Assembly: GCA_948496895.1 (NCBI GenBank)
Contig: CAOOJO010000136.1
Span: forward strand, 1 to 7,110
Direction of reading: 5' to 3'
Origin: an uncultured Acetatifactor sp.
GTDB taxonomy: Bacteria > Bacillota > Clostridia > Lachnospirales > Lachnospiraceae
Length of the DNA: 7,110 nucleotides
This document shows positions 5,435 to 7,110 of the stretch, one piece after another. Positions within the stretch are counted from its first letter, which is position 1; the number at the start of each line of letters is the position of its first letter. A program made the translations under genes and the position numbers. The notes beneath the pieces are model-generated. The model made no database searches. It was given only the letters and a program-made list of their open reading frames with translations, and had not been told where the DNA came from.

Positions 5435-7110
5435 TGCGCAAAGAGAGAAAATCCGTCCTCCGATACTTTGGTCGGGTCACCAGGGATCTGTATGCCATCA
5501 TGCCCTGGGAGGTATCCGGCGTCATCCTGCTGGAGCTTTTAGAGGCGGCCGCGGGCTTTTTGCAGGTGTCCGCCGCGGCCGGGTTCTTCGATGCCGCGGG
5601 CAGATGGCTGGAGGGAGGCGCGGACAGGAATCTGGTGCTGCGCCGGGCGGGCCTGTTCGTGGTGGCCATGGGGCTGCCCATGCTGTGCCGCCTGCTCGTG
5701 GAAGCGCTGCAGAACCTTCCCATGTTCCTGAAGCACCACAGGCTGATACACCGGCTTCACGGCAGGGTAGCCTCCGTCCCTTTGATTCGCCTGGAGGAGC
5801 CGGAATTCCACAATGAGGTATGGCGGGCCAAAATGAGCGTCTATAACTTCGGGCTGGTGAACTACTTTTTCGGATTCATAGACCTGCTGCCTTTGCTTGT
5901 GCGGTTTTTGGGAACGGTCTGGGTGATTGCGGCCTTTCATGTCAGCTTCATCCCCCTGGCCCTGCTCAGCGTCCTCCCCTCGATTTTTGTCAGATTCCGC
6001 TACCAGAGGGAGCGGTATTCCATGAAGAGGGCCCAGACGCCCCTGGAGCGGAGAAAGGATTATCTGTGGCAGGTATTGACCGGAAGGAGTCTGGCGAAGG
6101 AGCTGCGCACCATGGGGACCGAAAAGTATATTCGGGAGAAATGGGCGCTGGCCAGGGATCAGGTCATGGACGAGACCCTGGCGTTTGAGAGGAAGAACGG
6201 GAACCGCGTCCTGCGGGGAGACCTGTTCAAGTTTTTCGGTGTGGGGGCCAGCATCGGGCTGAGCATCTGGTTCGCCCACAGGGGACTTATCTCCCTGGGA
6301 CAGTTCGCGGCCTGCATCGCGGCCTTCGGAAGCCTCCAGTCCATGGCGGAGAGCGTGATGAACCAGCTGGCCTGGCAGAAGGGCCGGGCGGATTTCGCCG
6401 GGGACTATTATGATTTCTTCGACAATGAGGCTGAGGAGGAAGAGGGGGAGGCGTATCCCGGCCTGCAGGACAGGATAGAAGCCAGGGATGTGTCCTTTTG
6501 TTATCCCGGAAGCGGGAAGGAAGCTCTCTCGGGGGTGTCCTTTGCCATACGCAAGGGGGAGCGGGTGGTGATCGTAGGGGAGAACGGCTCCGGGAAGACC
6601 ACCCTCTCCAAGGTCATGGCGGGCATCTACCGACCGGAGAAGGGCCGGGTGCTGTACAACGGGAAAGACGCGTTTTGCTACGACAAGGACAGCTTTTACA
6701 AAAGCTTCTCCGTCATCCAGCAGAATTTCGTGAAGTATCAGTTCACCGTCAGGGAAAACATCGGCATCAGCCGGCCCGCCCAGATCCACAACGATGAGCG
6801 CCTGCTGAAAAGCGCCAGGGATGCGGGAATCGAGGGGACAGTGCGCCGCGCAGGCGGGCTGGACGCCCAGCTGGGAAGGGAGTTCGACGGCGTGGAGCTG
6901 TCGGGCGGAGAGTGGCAGAAGCTTGCCATCGCCAGAGGACTGAACAAAGACGCGGATGTCATCATTTTGGACGAGCCTACTTCGGCCTTAGATCCCCTGG
7001 TGGAGTACGATATCCTGGTGAAGTTCCTGGACATGACCAGGGGGAAGACCTCCGTCATCATATCCCATCGGATCGGGCTGGGGCGGTTCGCGGACAGGAT
7101 CATCGTGATG
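5431..7110 (+). CDS. ABC transporter half-molecule, membrane domain fused to ATPase (second of pair, 3' end outside window)
   Basis: 560 residues are visible and the frame is still open at the right edge; relatives usually end after about 580-610 residues. The membrane domain has likely helices near 28-50, 72-92, 141-166, 168-188, 265-282 and 285-305. A glutamate-rich linker (333-340) leads to the ATPase: Walker A GENGSGKTT (383-391), Q-loop Gln430/Gln431 in VIQQNF, signature LSGGE (490-494), Walker B VIILDEP (510-516) with catalytic Glu515, D-loop ALD (519-521), and H-loop His546 in ISHR. The catalytic residues are intact, and the signature ends in Glu instead of Gln. ATG 5431 overlaps the previous stop as ATGA, so translation is coupled and the two proteins should be made in equal amounts as a heterodimer. 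It differs clearly in sequence from its partner, so this is an old pair, not a recent duplication. Confidence 0.92.
   Translation, partial: MMRKERKSVLRYFGRVTRDLYAIMPWEVSGVILLELLEAAAGFLQVSAAAGFFDAAGRWLEGGADRNLVLRRAGLFVVAMGLPMLCRLLVEALQNLPMFLKHHRLIHRLHGRVASVPLIRLEEPEFHNEVWRAKMSVYNFGLVNYFFGFIDLLPLLVRFLGTVWVIAAFHVSFIPLALLSVLPSIFVRFRYQRERYSMKRAQTPLERRKDYLWQVLTGRSLAKELRTMGTEKYIREKWALARDQVMDETLAFERKNGNRVLRGDLFKFFGVGASIGLSIWFAHRGLISLGQFAACIAAFGSLQSMAESVMNQLAWQKGRADFAGDYYDFFDNEAEEEEGEAYPGLQDRIEARDVSFCYPGSGKEALSGVSFAIRKGERVVIVGENGSGKTTLSKVMAGIYRPEKGRVLYNGKDAFCYDKDSFYKSFSVIQQNFVKYQFTVRENIGISRPAQIHNDERLLKSARDAGIEGTVRRAGGLDAQLGREFDGVELSGGEWQKLAIARGLNKDADVIILDEPTSALDPLVEYDILVKFLDMTRGKTSVIISHRIGLGRFADRIIVM

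Noticed and set aside
5539..6789. Minus-strand 416-residue open frame
   Set aside because: It is antisense to the second ABC transporter and rich in Pro, His, Gln and Gly, typical of a shadow frame.

Overview
The window reads as a G+C-rich Firmicutes chromosome segment, most like a gut clostridium of the Lachnospiraceae type. This is inferred from the Shine-Dalgarno starts, the frequent AGG, ATA and GGA codons, and the pairing of a LytTR response regulator with a GHKL sensor kinase next to tandem ABC half-transporters. I could not confirm the taxon. All six genes lie on the + strand and fill almost the whole window. There is no tRNA, rRNA, CRISPR array or insertion sequence that I can see, and no gene-free stretch exceeds 300 bases.

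Left part (1-1506), sugar metabolism. The C-terminal piece of a class I mannose-6-phosphate isomerase is cut by the window edge. It is followed by a strong 13-bp hairpin, a second small hairpin, and a complete Gfo/Idh/MocA-family NAD(P)-dependent oxidoreductase of the dihydrodiol-dehydrogenase-like branch.

Middle part (1564-3416), signalling. A LytTR-type response regulator is followed 94 bases later by a GHKL-type membrane sensor histidine kinase. The gap between them holds an 8-base direct repeat inside a hairpin and a possible 18-codon ORF. A clear intrinsic terminator closes this pair.

Right part (3417-7110), transport. A 176-base leader rich in short repeats and carrying an extended -10 promoter candidate precedes two ABC half-transporters (each membrane domain + ATPase). 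They are coupled by an ATGA overlap and very probably form a heterodimeric exporter. The second gene runs off the right edge before its stop codon.

Working model (inference): the kinase senses an extracellular ligand, perhaps a peptide, and the LytTR regulator activates the exporter promoter across the terminator. Neither transporter has a C39 peptidase domain and no convincing precursor peptide is seen, so the cargo is unknown; drug or antimicrobial efflux is as plausible as peptide secretion. The layout is a recognisable clostridial arrangement rather than a clearly new system. The least explained parts are the two intergenic repeat regions.
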